Assembly: GCA_027694045.1 (NCBI GenBank)
Contig: JAQEWB010000002.1
Coordinates: 999,162-1,063,161 of the forward strand
Reading direction: 5' to 3'
Source: Bacillaceae bacterium OF18-1A
GTDB lineage: Bacteria > Bacillota > Bacilli > Bacillales > Bacillaceae_G
DNA length: 64,000 nucleotides
The notes under the pieces are model-generated. The model was not told where the DNA came from, made no database searches, and was given only the letters and a program-made list of their open reading frames with translations. The position numbers were made by a program, and so were the translations under genes. Below, piece after piece: positions 8,994 through 17,583 of this stretch. How positions within the stretch are numbered: the first letter of the stretch is position 1; each line of letters begins with the position of its first letter.

Positions 8994-9183
8994 CTATCTC
9001 ACTAATATTCAATTGAAATTTCACGATCCAAACTGAGAAAAGATGGACAAGAAGTGCAAACGCCATACACGCTCCGCTCAAAAAAGTTAATATAGGATGC
9101 GAATACACGTGCCCTAAAACATAGGATACCGCCACAAAAAACATTGTTATGTAAATATAAATTGCTCCATGTATTTGCCTCAT
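8977..9183 (-). CDS. Small two-segment membrane protein (68 aa)
   Basis: The start ATG at 9183 has AAGGAGG five bases upstream; a longer frame to 9231 passes through this site and is not supported. The product has two hydrophobic segments (about residues 5-25 and 31-52) and an acidic end (EIEEGTF). Function unknown. It sits just downstream of the ECF sigma/anti-sigma pair on the same strand, so it may be co-transcribed with it. Confidence 0.6.
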   Translation of the reverse strand: MRQIHGAIYIYITMFFVAVSYVLGHVYSHPILTFLSGACMAFALLVHLFSVWIVKFQLNISEIEEGTF

Positions 9184-9246
9184 ATAAGCCTCCTTTTCCC
9201 ATATTATAACATAAATTTTCTGATTATTCACATTAATCAGTTGTAA

Positions 9247-10257
9247 TTAATATTTCTCAACTGTTACACCTCTAACAGCCGCTTTAATATATGGTGCTCC
9301 TTGTAAACTTTGTAAATCCTCTGTTTTGCCTGTTACGACTACACCGTATATTGGTAGGTCTTTTGGTTTTGTATTTTTTACTTCTTTATACGAATCTTTC
9401 GCATTATCCACATGTCGTTTATCTTCTGCTAATGTTTTCATTGCCCCTATAAACTCTTTTGAATTTCTTTCAAAATCCATTTTCATTGCCTCTTCTTTTT
9501 TAGCGTAGCTTCCAGCAAATCCATAAACACGATTAGATTTTTCAGCATTTAAAACTGCATCCGTTTTCGAATCTGTTAAACCAACATATTCATCTCGTTT
9601 CTTTTCATCATATGTATCAACCCAAAACCAAACTGGTTGTATATTTTTTGGTAGTATTCCCATAATTTCATCCATCGTATACGATTTATCAAACGATAAG
9701 GCCACTTCCGCAACTTTATTTTTCAGTTCCCCGATTTGATTTAAATCATTCACATAATTTACGTACGTCATAAAAGGCAAATAAAATTGCATTTCACGTT
9801 GCATCGTTTGTATATTATAGTTTACCCTCATGCCAGATTCCTCTTCATCAGGCGGTCCTTCATCCAACTGCGTATTCCCATTATGGCTTCGTTCCATATA
9901 TCCCCACACATCATATTCATATATTTCATCTATCCACTTAACTGGCTGACCCGAAATATTTTTATAGGAACTATACATAATAGAATCGCTCATTAAACCC
10001 ATATTTAATTTTCTGTGAGAATAAAATTTTATGTTAGGACCCTTTACAGTTTGCTCTGCAAATACTCTTCTTTCCATCTCATTAAAGTGCTTTTGTTTTA
10101 AATATACTATTAAAGTGAAAGATCCAACGATCACTATAATAGATGCAAAGATTGAGATAACAAAATTTCTAAAAAACTGCTTCCGCTTCGCTCTCTTCAT
10201 CAAATTCTTCATCTGCTTATCATCCATATTCAAATCAAAGTCTTTCCGGCTCATCAT
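9247..10257 (-). CDS. Anti-sigma factor-like membrane protein (sigma-factor regulator N/C domains)
   Basis: A 336-residue protein: a short cytoplasmic N-terminus (about 1-32) rich in charged residues, one membrane segment (about residues 30-52, VISIFASIIVIVGSFTLIVYL) and a large extracytoplasmic domain. The layout and the C-terminal region (PVWFWVDTYD, PIYGVVVTGKTEDLQ) fit the sigma factor regulator family encoded next to ECF sigma factors. It overlaps the end of the sigma gene by 23 bases, with AGGAGGA just before its ATG, implying translational coupling. It should hold the sigma factor at the membrane until an envelope signal arrives; the signal is unknown. Confidence 0.75.
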   Translation of the reverse strand: MMSRKDFDLNMDDKQMKNLMKRAKRKQFFRNFVISIFASIIVIVGSFTLIVYLKQKHFNEMERRVFAEQTVKGPNIKFYSHRKLNMGLMSDSIMYSSYKNISGQPVKWIDEIYEYDVWGYMERSHNGNTQLDEGPPDEEESGMRVNYNIQTMQREMQFYLPFMTYVNYVNDLNQIGELKNKVAEVALSFDKSYTMDEIMGILPKNIQPVWFWVDTYDEKKRDEYVGLTDSKTDAVLNAEKSNRVYGFAGSYAKKEEAMKMDFERNSKEFIGAMKTLAEDKRHVDNAKDSYKEVKNTKPKDLPIYGVVVTGKTEDLQSLQGAPYIKAAVRGVTVEKY

Positions 10258-10744
10258 GTCTCCTCCTATACAATTTTTTAAATTGATTTCTTGCACGGTA
10301 CAAACTTGTTTTTACTGTATCTTCTTTCATACTTAATAAAATGGCAATTTCCTTATAAGATAGTTCATATTCATATTTCAACAGTAAAATATGACGATAA
10401 TCCTCCGTCATCGTCTCCAATATTTCTTGTACTTCTCCTTGCAGTTCACTTGTTAAAAGCACTTCATCTAACGACTTTTGACCAATAAGAACGACCGATT
10501 CAATTGCGATGGGGTTTAGTCTTTTTTCTTTTCGATATAAATCTCGGTGCTGATTGATCGCAACTCTAAAGAGCCATGGTGTTAAGTGCTCTAACGGTAT
10601 TTCCTCCATAAGTAATAAAGCTTTATACAACGTATCTTGCACAATATCTTCCGCTTCTTTTCTATCTGCCCCAATCTTAATTAAGTATCCAAACACTGCT
10701 TTTGATTTCTCTATTAATAATGATTCAAACGTATCATGACTCAT
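10235..10744 (-). CDS. ECF-type RNA polymerase sigma factor
   Basis: A 169-residue sigma-70 family protein with region 2 (about 10-75: KAEDIVQDTLYKALL, TPWLFRVAINQHRDLYRK) and region 4 (about 110-160: LLLKYEYELSYKEIAILLSMKEDTVKTSLYRARNQFKKL). Regions 1 and 3 are absent, as in ECF factors. The ribosome binding site GAAAGGAG precedes the ATG. It is followed with overlap by its likely anti-sigma gene. The upstream region contains CTCAA-N3-TTGAG at about 10768-10780, but I cannot assign an autoregulated promoter with confidence. Confidence 0.85.
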   Translation of the reverse strand: MSHDTFESLLIEKSKAVFGYLIKIGADRKEAEDIVQDTLYKALLLMEEIPLEHLTPWLFRVAINQHRDLYRKEKRLNPIAIESVVLIGQKSLDEVLLTSELQGEVQEILETMTEDYRHILLLKYEYELSYKEIAILLSMKEDTVKTSLYRARNQFKKLYRRRHDEPERL

Positions 10745-10820
10745 TCCGCTCTCCTTTCTATATACTCAACGTTTGAGAGCGTAAAATGTATACAGATTTT
10801 CTCGAAATTTTTTTCATAAT

Positions 10821-10845
10821 AAAAAGCACATCTATTTTGATGCGC
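10821..10845 (-). terminator. Terminator of GNAT gene
   Basis: Minus-strand stem GCGCATC / GATGTGC followed by TTTTTATT, downstream of the GNAT gene stop. Confidence 0.6.
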
Positions 10846-10922
10846 CCTTCACATATATTTTATTAACATATAAATCACTTTTTTGAAACAAAAACTCTCA
10901 CTCATCTCTCTCCATACTATCG

Positions 10923-11378
10923 TTATAACTTAGTTGCCATAATAATTGAACGAGGATAAAACCCCAGTTTTTCATAAAACGATATAGCTTCATTTCCGTA
11001 CACTACTGTTAATTCAATTTCATCTATCTTCTTCGCTTTAAACCATTCCACTGCACTATTCATTAATTTCAAACCAAATCCGTTTCCTCGGTATTTTTCA
11101 TCAACGAATAAAACTTCAATCTTTCCGTTTACACTTTTGCTATATGCTATACAACATCCTAATATATTATCTGTTTCCGTCTCAACTAATAATTCAATTC
11201 TATACTCTCCGTACTTTGAATTTTGTTTATAATTTTCAATACGTTCCTCAAATGACATTCTTGGATAGTCACCAGAAAAATGTTTTGATGCATTATTATG
11301 ATATTCATGCAATTTATTTAAAGGTTCTCTTATTACTTCTATTTCATCGAGAGTGATATATTTATTACTAATTCTCAT
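10923..11378 (-). CDS. GNAT-family N-acetyltransferase
   Basis: A 151-residue single-domain acetyltransferase. Motif A, which binds the acetyl-CoA pyrophosphate, reads VDEKYRGNGFGLKLMNSAVEW (Q/RxxGxG/A type) at about residues 95-115. Motif B, NEAISFYEKLGFYPRS, lies near the end. The substrate cannot be inferred. Genes on both sides are unrelated. Confidence 0.8.
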   Translation of the reverse strand: MRISNKYITLDEIEVIREPLNKLHEYHNNASKHFSGDYPRMSFEERIENYKQNSKYGEYRIELLVETETDNILGCCIAYSKSVNGKIEVLFVDEKYRGNGFGLKLMNSAVEWFKAKKIDEIELTVVYGNEAISFYEKLGFYPRSIIMATKL

Positions 11379-11450
11379 CCTACAGCATCTCCCATAATAT
11401 ATATTCCAACCAAAAAGATGACCATGTTACGGTTATAAAATACCAATCTA

Positions 11451-11795
11451 TTATTTCATCGCGTCCTTCACAATATCTTGGATCATAACGACTTCTGTTT
11501 TCATATCAACAGAGGGTGCTTCCTCATCGATACATTCATACCAAAATTCCAAATGCTTTTTATCAATTTCATGATGAGAATTTTCGACAAGAGCACCGCC
11601 TTCTCCTTGCACAGAATACCAATATAAGTACTCTTCTCCATCTCTTATTTCCCGGAAAATTGTCTCTACGTACATCTTTTCGTCGTTTAATGTCAAAAGT
11701 ACTTCTTTCATATTGTCATTCAGAAGCTGCATCCATTCATCTACACGATGACTTTTACCAGGCTTCACTTTAAATCTCGTTAATTCCACATTCAT
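11451..11795 (-). CDS. DUF6176-like small cytoplasmic protein
   Basis: A 114-residue acidic protein with no membrane segment. The N-terminal pattern VELTRFKVKPGKSHRVDEWMQLLNDN, followed by MYVETIFRE and YLYWYSVQGEGG, fits a family of about 110-residue proteins annotated DUF6176, probably with a dimeric alpha/beta barrel (ferredoxin-like) fold. Function unknown. The family assignment is from memory of the pattern and is tentative. Confidence 0.6.
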   Translation of the reverse strand: MNVELTRFKVKPGKSHRVDEWMQLLNDNMKEVLLTLNDEKMYVETIFREIRDGEEYLYWYSVQGEGGALVENSHHEIDKKHLEFWYECIDEEAPSVDMKTEVVMIQDIVKDAMK

Positions 11796-12050
11796 TTTTA
11801 TTCCCCCGTTTTCTTACGTACAAACAATCTATATTCTATTGGATTATAAAAACTTAATTTGCTGGCTCATTTTCGCGAAGGAATATTGTCTACATAACAA
11901 TCCCAGCACGGTGTAATATCATTTTAATTCCAAATTATCATAAAAAAACGCATCCTAACAAGCTATGTTTCCTGTAAAGTTTCATTTACTCATTACCTAA
12001 AAATGGATATGATAAATGTAACAAATTTACAAAAAGGAGACTTTGTATAT

Positions 12051-12266
12051 TTGATTAAAAATAAGGTGAAACAATTCCGTGTCGTTAGAGACATCACCCA
12101 AGAACAATTAGCTTCCTCTGTTCAAATCACTAGACAATCCCTCATCGCTATCGAGAAGAATAAATACAACCCAAGTTTAGAATTAGCATTGAAATTATGT
12201 GAGTTTTTCAACTGTAAAGTAGAAGATTTATTTCAATTAGATAAAACTGGGGAGGAAAAAGAGTGA
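12051..12266 (+). CDS. XRE-family helix-turn-helix transcriptional regulator (YozG-like)
   Basis: A 71-residue DNA-binding protein. The HTH is VVRDITQEQLASSVQITRQSLIAIEKNKYNPSLELALKL, typical of short XRE regulators. The likely start is the TTG at 12051, which has AAAAAGGAGA about ten bases upstream. The in-frame ATG at 12003 has no such site and would place the Shine-Dalgarno sequence inside the gene. Its stop overlaps the start of the next membrane protein gene (GTGA), so the two are translationally coupled. This regulator plus membrane protein pair recurs in bacilli; its role is unknown. Confidence 0.8.
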   Translation: MIKNKVKQFRVVRDITQEQLASSVQITRQSLIAIEKNKYNPSLELALKLCEFFNCKVEDLFQLDKTGEEKE

Positions 12267-12688
12267 AAAATACTTTTAATCAAGAGTTCATTTCGCATCT
12301 TACCATTTTATTGTTAGGTTCAACTTTTCTTTATTTTAATAGTAATGACGAAGAAAAAATTAGTTCTGTCCTTCTATTCGCTGGTGTATACATACTCTTG
12401 TCCTTGACACTATTAGTAGTGAAGCGAATATTCTTTAAGAAAAAAAAGAGCGATGCAGGGAAATATCCATTACCTGAAATGGATGAAAGAATCGAGAAAA
12501 TGAGTTTAAAACTTATGGCACAAATTTTCGGCTTATCTCATTTAATCGGTTCTGCGATACTATTTATTTTATATCTCACTGACAAAAATTCGACGATACG
12601 AGTTGAATATGCGCTGTATTATTTGTTCGGTATTCTTTTCTTTACAATGATGTTTGGATTAAAGATTGTGAAGAAACTAGACAATTAA
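12263..12688 (+). CDS. Membrane protein encoded with an XRE regulator
   Basis: A 141-residue protein with four hydrophobic segments (about residues 10-25, 33-53, 85-105 and 115-135). A GTG start overlaps the TGA of the upstream regulator and GGGGAGGAA lies just upstream. The linker KKKKSDAGKYPLPEMDERIEK is basic, then acidic. It resembles the DUF2178-type membrane partners of YozG-like regulators, though I am not sure of the family. The physiological role is unknown. Confidence 0.65.
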   Translation: MKNTFNQEFISHLTILLLGSTFLYFNSNDEEKISSVLLFAGVYILLSLTLLVVKRIFFKKKKSDAGKYPLPEMDERIEKMSLKLMAQIFGLSHLIGSAILFILYLTDKNSTIRVEYALYYLFGILFFTMMFGLKIVKKLDN

Positions 12689-12698
12689 CCAAAATAAA

Positions 12699-12724
12699 AG
12701 CCCCTCCTTACAAAAGGAGGAGCT
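12699..12724 (+). terminator. Bidirectional terminator
   Basis: GCCCCTCCTT / AGGAGGAGC stem with A/T-rich flanks between convergent genes. Confidence 0.75.
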
Positions 12725-12738
12725 TACATGTATTTCTA

Positions 12739-13872
12739 TTATGATAAAGCAGGAGCTTTTTCAAGAAGCTCTTTCGCATCAGCGTATTGTAAACCGTGCG
12801 CTTCTGCAACTGCTTCGAATGTTACATAACCATCTAATGTGTTAATACCTTTTCGTAATGCCGTGTTTCCTAAGCAAGCATCTTTGTAGCCTTTGTTCGC
12901 AATTTGTACTGCATATGGTACTGTTACGTTTGTTAATGCAAGGGTTGATGTACGTGGAACTGCACCTGGCATATTAGCAACTGCATAATGAACAACGCCA
13001 TGTTTTTCGTAAGTTGGGTTGTCATGAGTTGTAATACGGTCAGTTGTTTCGAAAATACCACCTTGGTCAATCGCGATATCTACAACAACAGAACCTGGCT
13101 CCATTGATTGAATCATTTCTTCTGTTACAAGTTTTGGCGCTTTTGCACCTGGAATTAATACCGCACCAATAACAAGGTCAGATTCTTTTACAGCTTCTGC
13201 GATGTTGTATGGATTAGACATTAATGTTTTTACTTGGTTACCGAAAATATCATCTAATTGACGAAGACGTTCTGCACTTAAGTCGATGATTGTTACATCT
13301 GCACCTAAACCTACTGCAATTTTCGCTGCGTTTGTACCAGCTTGACCACCGCCGATAATTGTTACTTTGCCACGTTTTACCCCTGGAACGCCTGCAAGTA
13401 GAATACCTTTACCACCTTTGTTTTTCTCAAGGAATTGTGCACCAATTTGTGCAGACATACGACCTGCTACTTCACTCATAGGTGCAAGTAATGGTAATGA
13501 ACGATTGTCTAATTGTACTGTTTCGTATGCAATTGACACAACTTTGTTATCGATTAATGCTTTCGTTAATTCTGGTTCTGGAGCTAAGTGTAAGTATGTG
13601 AATAAAATTAAACCTTCACGGAAATAACCGTATTCACTTGCAACTGGCTCTTTTACCTTCATAACCATATCTTGATTCCATGCTTCTTCAGCAGTTTCAA
13701 CAAGTTTCGCGCCAGCTTGTACGTATTCTTCATCCGTAAAACCAGATCCTAAACCTGCTCCTTTTTGAACAAAAACTTCATGACCATTTTGCACTAGATG
13801 TACAGCTCCCGCTGGCGTCATTGCCACACGGTTTTCATTGTTTTTAATTTCTGTTGGAATACCGATACGCAT
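12739..13872 (-). CDS. ald: Alanine dehydrogenase
   Basis: A 377-residue NAD-dependent L-alanine dehydrogenase that interconverts alanine with pyruvate, ammonia and NADH. The N-terminus [22 protein letters not shown] carries the substrate Arg15. The catalytic Lys/His region EPELTKAL, the [16 protein letters not shown] segment and the Rossmann loop [19 protein letters not shown] (about 170-188) are intact. The length matches B. subtilis Ald, needed for alanine use as carbon or nitrogen source and for sporulation. Single gene. Confidence 0.96.
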   Translation of the reverse strand: MRIGIPTEIKNNENRVAMTPAGAVHLVQNGHEVFVQKGAGLGSGFTDEEYVQAGAKLVETAEEAWNQDMVMKVKEPVASEYGYFREGLILFTYLHLAPEPELTKALIDNKVVSIAYETVQLDNRSLPLLAPMSEVAGRMSAQIGAQFLEKNKGGKGILLAGVPGVKRGKVTIIGGGQAGTNAAKIAVGLGADVTIIDLSAERLRQLDDIFGNQVKTLMSNPYNIAEAVKESDLVIGAVLIPGAKAPKLVTEEMIQSMEPGSVVVDIAIDQGGIFETTDRITTHDNPTYEKHGVVHYAVANMPGAVPRTSTLALTNVTVPYAVQIANKGYKDACLGNTALRKGINTLDGYVTFEAVAEAHGLQYADAKELLEKAPALS

Positions 13873-14012
13873 TATTAGTTCCCCCTTGAGTTATGAAATG
13901 ACCCCTGAATCATTTTTTAAAGCGCTTTCTACGCTCTTATATTTTAACATAATATCTCAATATTTGACAAAAAATAAAGCAAGTTTTCCGATAGATTTAA
14001 TCTTACATTAAA

Positions 14013-14056
14013 GGACAGTATTATCCATATCTCTTTGCATAATGGATAAACTGTCC
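14013..14056 (-). terminator. Long hairpin downstream of the SDR gene (possible terminator)
   Basis: GGACAGT-ATCCAT / ATGGAT-ACTGTCC, a 12-13 bp stem with small interruptions and a short loop, located after the SDR gene and before the ald promoter. Only a weak T run follows, so it could also be a regulatory or repeat-derived palindrome. Confidence 0.4.
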
Positions 14057-14085
14057 AATTATTCGAAACTTCGCTTTATTTCATT

Positions 14086-14844
14086 CTATCGATGTCTATG
14101 AATGACATCAACTGCACCGGTTACCTCTATAATTGTACCGGTAATCATATCGGAATCATCCTCACATAAAAACGAAATCGTTCTTGCGATATCTTCACCT
14201 GTTCCAGATCTACCAATTGGTGTGTTACGATTTTTCAACTGCCGTGCTTCTTCAATTGTCGCTTCTTTCATTTCACCAATAATATCTCCAGGACATACCA
14301 TATTTGCAGTAATACCATATTCCGCTTCTTCGTAAGCAACTGTTTTCGTTAATGAAACAAGTCCTACTTTCGCTGCCGCAAAGGCTGAACGATAAATCCA
14401 TCCTGGCGCACTGTCTGCTCCTTGAAATCCGTAATTAATAATACGACCAAAATTTTGTTTTCTCATAATCGGAACGACAAGTTTCAATAAATGAAATACC
14501 GCTGTTAAATTACCCTGAATCATTTCGTTCCATTCGTATTCTTCGTAATCAACTAATTTTTTTCGTTCAAATACGTACGGACCAGCATTATTAATTAAAA
14601 AGTCAATTTTGCCAAAACGGCTCATCGCTTCTTCTACTATTTTATGTAAATCTTCCTTCTTCGTGACATCCGCTCGCACGAATTGTATACGTTCTTCTAT
14701 ATTTTTATATGTTTCTTTCATCGTTTCCATAGCAGCTATATCACTATGATATGTTACTGTCACTGAATACCCTTTAGCCAATAACTTTTCCGTTACTTGC
14801 TTTCCTAAACCTTTCGTACCGGCTGTAATGAGCGCGTGTCTCAC
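14086..14844 (-). CDS. Short-chain dehydrogenase/reductase-like protein lacking the catalytic tyrosine (YtkK-like)
   Basis: A 252-residue SDR fold: cofactor loop ITAGTKGLGKQV (TGxxxGxG type, with Ala-Gly replacing the usual Thr-Gly), NNAG at about 85-88, a conserved Asn in QGNLTAVFHLL, and a C-terminal GTIIEVTGA. At the active site the expected YxxxK reads FAAAK (Phe about 155, Lys about 159), and the expected catalytic Ser 13 residues earlier is Gly. It may therefore bind NAD(P) without normal reduction. Start: GTG, eight bases after AGGAGG; the ATG two codons upstream is too close to the site. B. subtilis YtkK occupies a similar neighbourhood. Confidence 0.75.
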   Translation of the reverse strand: MRHALITAGTKGLGKQVTEKLLAKGYSVTVTYHSDIAAMETMKETYKNIEERIQFVRADVTKKEDLHKIVEEAMSRFGKIDFLINNAGPYVFERKKLVDYEEYEWNEMIQGNLTAVFHLLKLVVPIMRKQNFGRIINYGFQGADSAPGWIYRSAFAAAKVGLVSLTKTVAYEEAEYGITANMVCPGDIIGEMKEATIEEARQLKNRNTPIGRSGTGEDIARTISFLCEDDSDMITGTIIEVTGAVDVIHRHR

Positions 14845-14988
14845 AAACATGCCCTCCTTTTAAATTGCTATAGTTCATATGTAACAAGTTCTCGCACCAA
14901 TTACAACTAAAATGAATTGAAACAGACTTTTCAAAATTCTGTAACGTTTCTGGCAAGCATGTTACCAGAATTTGTTTTATAATTAAGT

Positions 14989-15002
14989 TGTAAACGTTTA
15001 TA
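14989..15002 (+). promoter_or_regulatory. Possible cre (CcpA) site before the usp gene
   Basis: TGTAAACGTTTATA fits the cre consensus TGWAANCGNTNWCA at 13 of 14 positions. It lies just downstream of a TATAAT at 14978-14983, where binding would block transcription. CcpA itself is encoded at 56.6 kb. Confidence 0.45.
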
Positions 15003-15025
15003 AAAATGATTGGGAGGAATTTACT

Positions 15026-15484
15026 ATGAATAATACATATACAAATATTTTAATTGCGGTGGACGGTTCTAAAGAAGCTGAAAAGGCGTTTAAAAAAGCA
15101 ATTCAAGTTGCAAAGCGAAATAATGCAACATTAACAATTGCTCATATTGTCGATGTAAAAGCATACTCTGCAGTAGAGGCTTATAGCCGTGCTATTGCTG
15201 AACGTGCAAATCTATTTGCAGAAGACTTACTAGAAGATTACAAAAAAACTGCACTTGAAGCTGGTATTGAAAAAATTGAAACTGTATTAGAATTTGGTAA
15301 TCCTAAATCTAAAATCTCAAAAGAAATTGCTCCAAAATATAAAGTTGATTTAATTATGTGTGGTGCAACTGGTTTAAATGCTGTTGAGCGTTTTCTAATC
15401 GGTAGCGTCTCTGAACATATTATTCGCTATGCGAAATGCGATGTCCTTGTTGTTCGTGGTGATGAGGAGCAAGGTGAACTTTAA
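15026..15484 (+). CDS. Universal stress protein (UspA family)
   Basis: A 152-residue single-domain USP. It begins NILIAVDGSKEAEKAFKKA and carries the ATP-binding motif G-2x-G-9x-GS in GATGLNAVERFLIGSV (about residues 113-128), so it belongs to the nucleotide-binding subgroup. Cytoplasmic; a role in stress or redox survival is inferred from the family. The ribosome binding site is GGGAGGA. Monocistronic with a strong terminator and a cre-like site upstream. Confidence 0.88.
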   Translation: MNNTYTNILIAVDGSKEAEKAFKKAIQVAKRNNATLTIAHIVDVKAYSAVEAYSRAIAERANLFAEDLLEDYKKTALEAGIEKIETVLEFGNPKSKISKEIAPKYKVDLIMCGATGLNAVERFLIGSVSEHIIRYAKCDVLVVRGDEEQGEL

Positions 15485-15494
15485 TTTATAGATT

Positions 15495-15523
15495 AAAAAG
15501 GAGTGGGGAACCCACTCCTTTTT
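15495..15523 (+). terminator. Terminator of usp gene
   Basis: AAAAAGGAGTGGG / CCCACTCCTTTTT hairpin. Confidence 0.88.
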
Positions 15524-15566
15524 ATTATGACAATTAGTGATTAAAACCAAGAAAAACGTAACATAA

Positions 15567-15716
15567 TTATTTATCTTTTTGTTTTGGCTTCTTTTTCAAA
15601 TACTCCGCACGCAATTTTTCAAGATGCTGCTTTTTATCAAATTTGGCAGGCGTCTGTTTTTCATGAAACTTTGCCACAGCTACCTGACCTTTGTAATCCA
15701 ACTGATATTTTCCCAC
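15567..15716 (-). CDS. Small basic protein of unknown function (49 aa)
   Basis: A short minus-strand frame starting with GTG at 15714-15716, with TAGGTGA five bases upstream. The product begins MGKYQLDYKGQVAVAKFHEK and ends in a Lys-rich tail (EYLKKKPKQKDK). Codon use resembles neighbouring genes, and the frames on the other strand look like shadows. It is soluble and very basic, so nucleic acid binding is possible, but I recognise no family. Confidence 0.6.
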   Translation of the reverse strand: MGKYQLDYKGQVAVAKFHEKQTPAKFDKKQHLEKLRAEYLKKKPKQKDK

Positions 15717-15943
15717 TTTGTTCACCTACTTTTCCTGTCTTTAAAGAGAATCTATCCAACAAATATAATACACCTTATTTTACTGAAGTAAACCTTATTA
15801 CTTTAGTTAGTTGCAAAGTCTTTTTACTACTTGTTAAACGCATCCCCAGTATTAAATAATTCTTACTTCCTAACATTACACTAACATACATTTTTTAAAA
15901 ACAGACGGACAAAATATATGTGTTTAGAAAAGGAGGATGCGAC

Positions 15944-16123
15944 ATGGATGATTCTGAACGTATTATTTTAGATGTGAACGGAAAAGAGATCGAAATGTTA
16001 GATACGATTCGTACACATTTTAAAGAAAAACATGGAATTGAACTAAGTAACGGTGCATTACTGCGTGATTTAATGGATATTGAGTATATTCGAATTACAG
16101 AAGATCGGCATAAGTATGACTAA
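15944..16123 (+). CDS. Small hypothetical protein (59 aa)
   Basis: ATG at 15944 follows AAAGGAGGATGCGAC, an excellent site. The product is acidic and soluble: MDDSERIILDVNGKEIEMLD, then a helix-rich part with LSNGALLRDLMDIEYIRI. The pattern of a short strand followed by two helices recalls ribbon-helix-helix proteins, but I cannot assign it. It lies alone, convergent with argH. Confidence 0.6.
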   Translation: MDDSERIILDVNGKEIEMLDTIRTHFKEKHGIELSNGALLRDLMDIEYIRITEDRHKYD

Positions 16124-16150
16124 TCGATGAAATTTTAAGCCTAGAATAAA

Positions 16151-16185
16151 AAGGTAAGGTACTTTCTAAAAAAGCACCTTACCTT
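16151..16185 (-). terminator. Terminator of the argGH operon
   Basis: AAGGTAAGGT / ACCTTACCTT stem immediately downstream of argH; it can serve both convergent transcripts. Confidence 0.75.
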
Positions 16186-16194
16186 CTATATCAT

Positions 16195-17583
16195 TTAACT
16201 CCCTACAAACTCTCCAACTAACCCCTTCGCCTTCTCCAAAGCTTTTTCAATTTGCACAAATCCTGTCCCACCAGCACTATTACGACGTTTTACAGCCGCA
16301 TAGGGTGACAACACTTCATACAAATCTTCTTCAAATAACGAACTCATTTCTTTATACGTTTCAAGTGGTACATCTACTAAATAAATTCCTTTTTGTGTGC
16401 AATGTAGAACTAATTTCCCAACAATTTCGTGCGCTTGACGGAATGGTAACCCTTTATTTGCTAAGTAGTCAGCGATTTCTGTTGCGTTGGAGAAATCTTG
16501 TGTTACAGCTTGCCCCATTTTTTCTTTATTCACAGTCATCGTTTCTAGCATGCCTGCCATAATGTGAAGGCATCCTTCTACTGTTTTTACTGTATCAAAC
16601 ATTCCTTCTTTATCTTCTTGTAAGTCTTTATTGTAAGCGAGCGGTAATCCTTTCATTACTGTAAGTAAGCTGAATAAATTACCATATACTCTGCCCGTTT
16701 TACCACGAATGAGTTCTGCCATATCTGGATTTTTCTTTTGCGGCATAATGCTGCTTCCCGTTGCATATTGGTCGCTCATTTCAATAAATTGAAACTCTTG
16801 GCTGCTCCATAAAATAAGCTCTTCGCAAAAGCGTGATAAGTGCATCATGAGCATAGATGAGTTACTTAAAAACTCCAGTATGAAATCACGATCGCTTACT
16901 GCGTCTAAACTATTTTCATAGATTCCGTTAAATCCAAGAAGCTCTGCACTATATTCTCGATCGATCGGGAATGTTGTCCCAGCTAAAGCTCCTGCTCCTA
17001 ACGGCGAAATGTTAATACGCTTTAATGAATCTTCATAACGATTTACATCACGCTCTAACATCCAAAAGTACGCAAGAATATGATGTGCAAACGAAATCGG
17101 CTGAGCACGCTGCAAATGCGTATAGCCAGGCATAATCGTTTCAATGTTATTTTCTGCTTGATGAACAAGGACCATCTGCAATTGTTTTGTAGCCTTTATA
17201 ATATGTTCTACCTTTTCTTTCAAATACAAATGCATATCTGTCGCCACTTGATCATTACGACTTCGGCCTGTATGAAGTTTCCCTCCTACTTCACCGATTT
17301 TTTCGATTAACATCTTTTCAATATTTAAATGAATATCCTCCGCTTCAACTAAGAAAGAGAGTTTATTTTGTTTTGCTTCTTCTAATAAATATTGCAGTCC
17401 TATCTTTATGTTCTCTGCTTCTTCTTTCGTAACGATGCCTTGCTTTGCTAACATCGTTACGTGCGCAATACTCCCTTTTATATCTTGATTAACTAATTGT
17501 TGATCAAAAGAGATAGACGCTCCAAATTCTTCAACCCATGCTTCCGCTTCTTCTGTAAAACGTCCGCCCCAAAGTTTGCTCAC
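16195..17583 (-). CDS. argH: Argininosuccinate lyase
   Basis: A 462-residue fumarase/aspartase superfamily enzyme that cleaves argininosuccinate to arginine and fumarate, the final step of arginine synthesis. It begins [16 protein letters not shown]. The signature [19 protein letters not shown] holds the catalytic serine (about 270-288), and [13 protein letters not shown] and [14 protein letters not shown] (catalytic His) are present. Its ATG overlaps the argG stop by four bases (ATGA), so the two are translationally coupled. Confidence 0.97.
   Translation of the reverse strand: MSKLWGGRFTEEAEAWVEEFGASISFDQQLVNQDIKGSIAHVTMLAKQGIVTKEEAENIKIGLQYLLEEAKQNKLSFLVEAEDIHLNIEKMLIEKIGEVGGKLHTGRSRNDQVATDMHLYLKEKVEHIIKATKQLQMVLVHQAENNIETIMPGYTHLQRAQPISFAHHILAYFWMLERDVNRYEDSLKRINISPLGAGALAGTTFPIDREYSAELLGFNGIYENSLDAVSDRDFILEFLSNSSMLMMHLSRFCEELILWSSQEFQFIEMSDQYATGSSIMPQKKNPDMAELIRGKTGRVYGNLFSLLTVMKGLPLAYNKDLQEDKEGMFDTVKTVEGCLHIMAGMLETMTVNKEKMGQAVTQDFSNATEIADYLANKGLPFRQAHEIVGKLVLHCTQKGIYLVDVPLETYKEMSSLFEEDLYEVLSPYAAVKRRNSAGGTGFVQIEKALEKAKGLVGEFVGS

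Noticed and set aside
14013..14056. Shared string ACTGTCCAATT here and at about 19641-19651
   Set aside because: Eleven bases shared near two different hairpins could indicate a repeat family, but the flanks do not align; probably coincidence.
15579..15859. Plus-strand frames of 70 and 91 codons
   Set aside because: They overlap the better-supported 49-residue minus-strand gene and have no ribosome binding sites; the composition looks like antisense translation.
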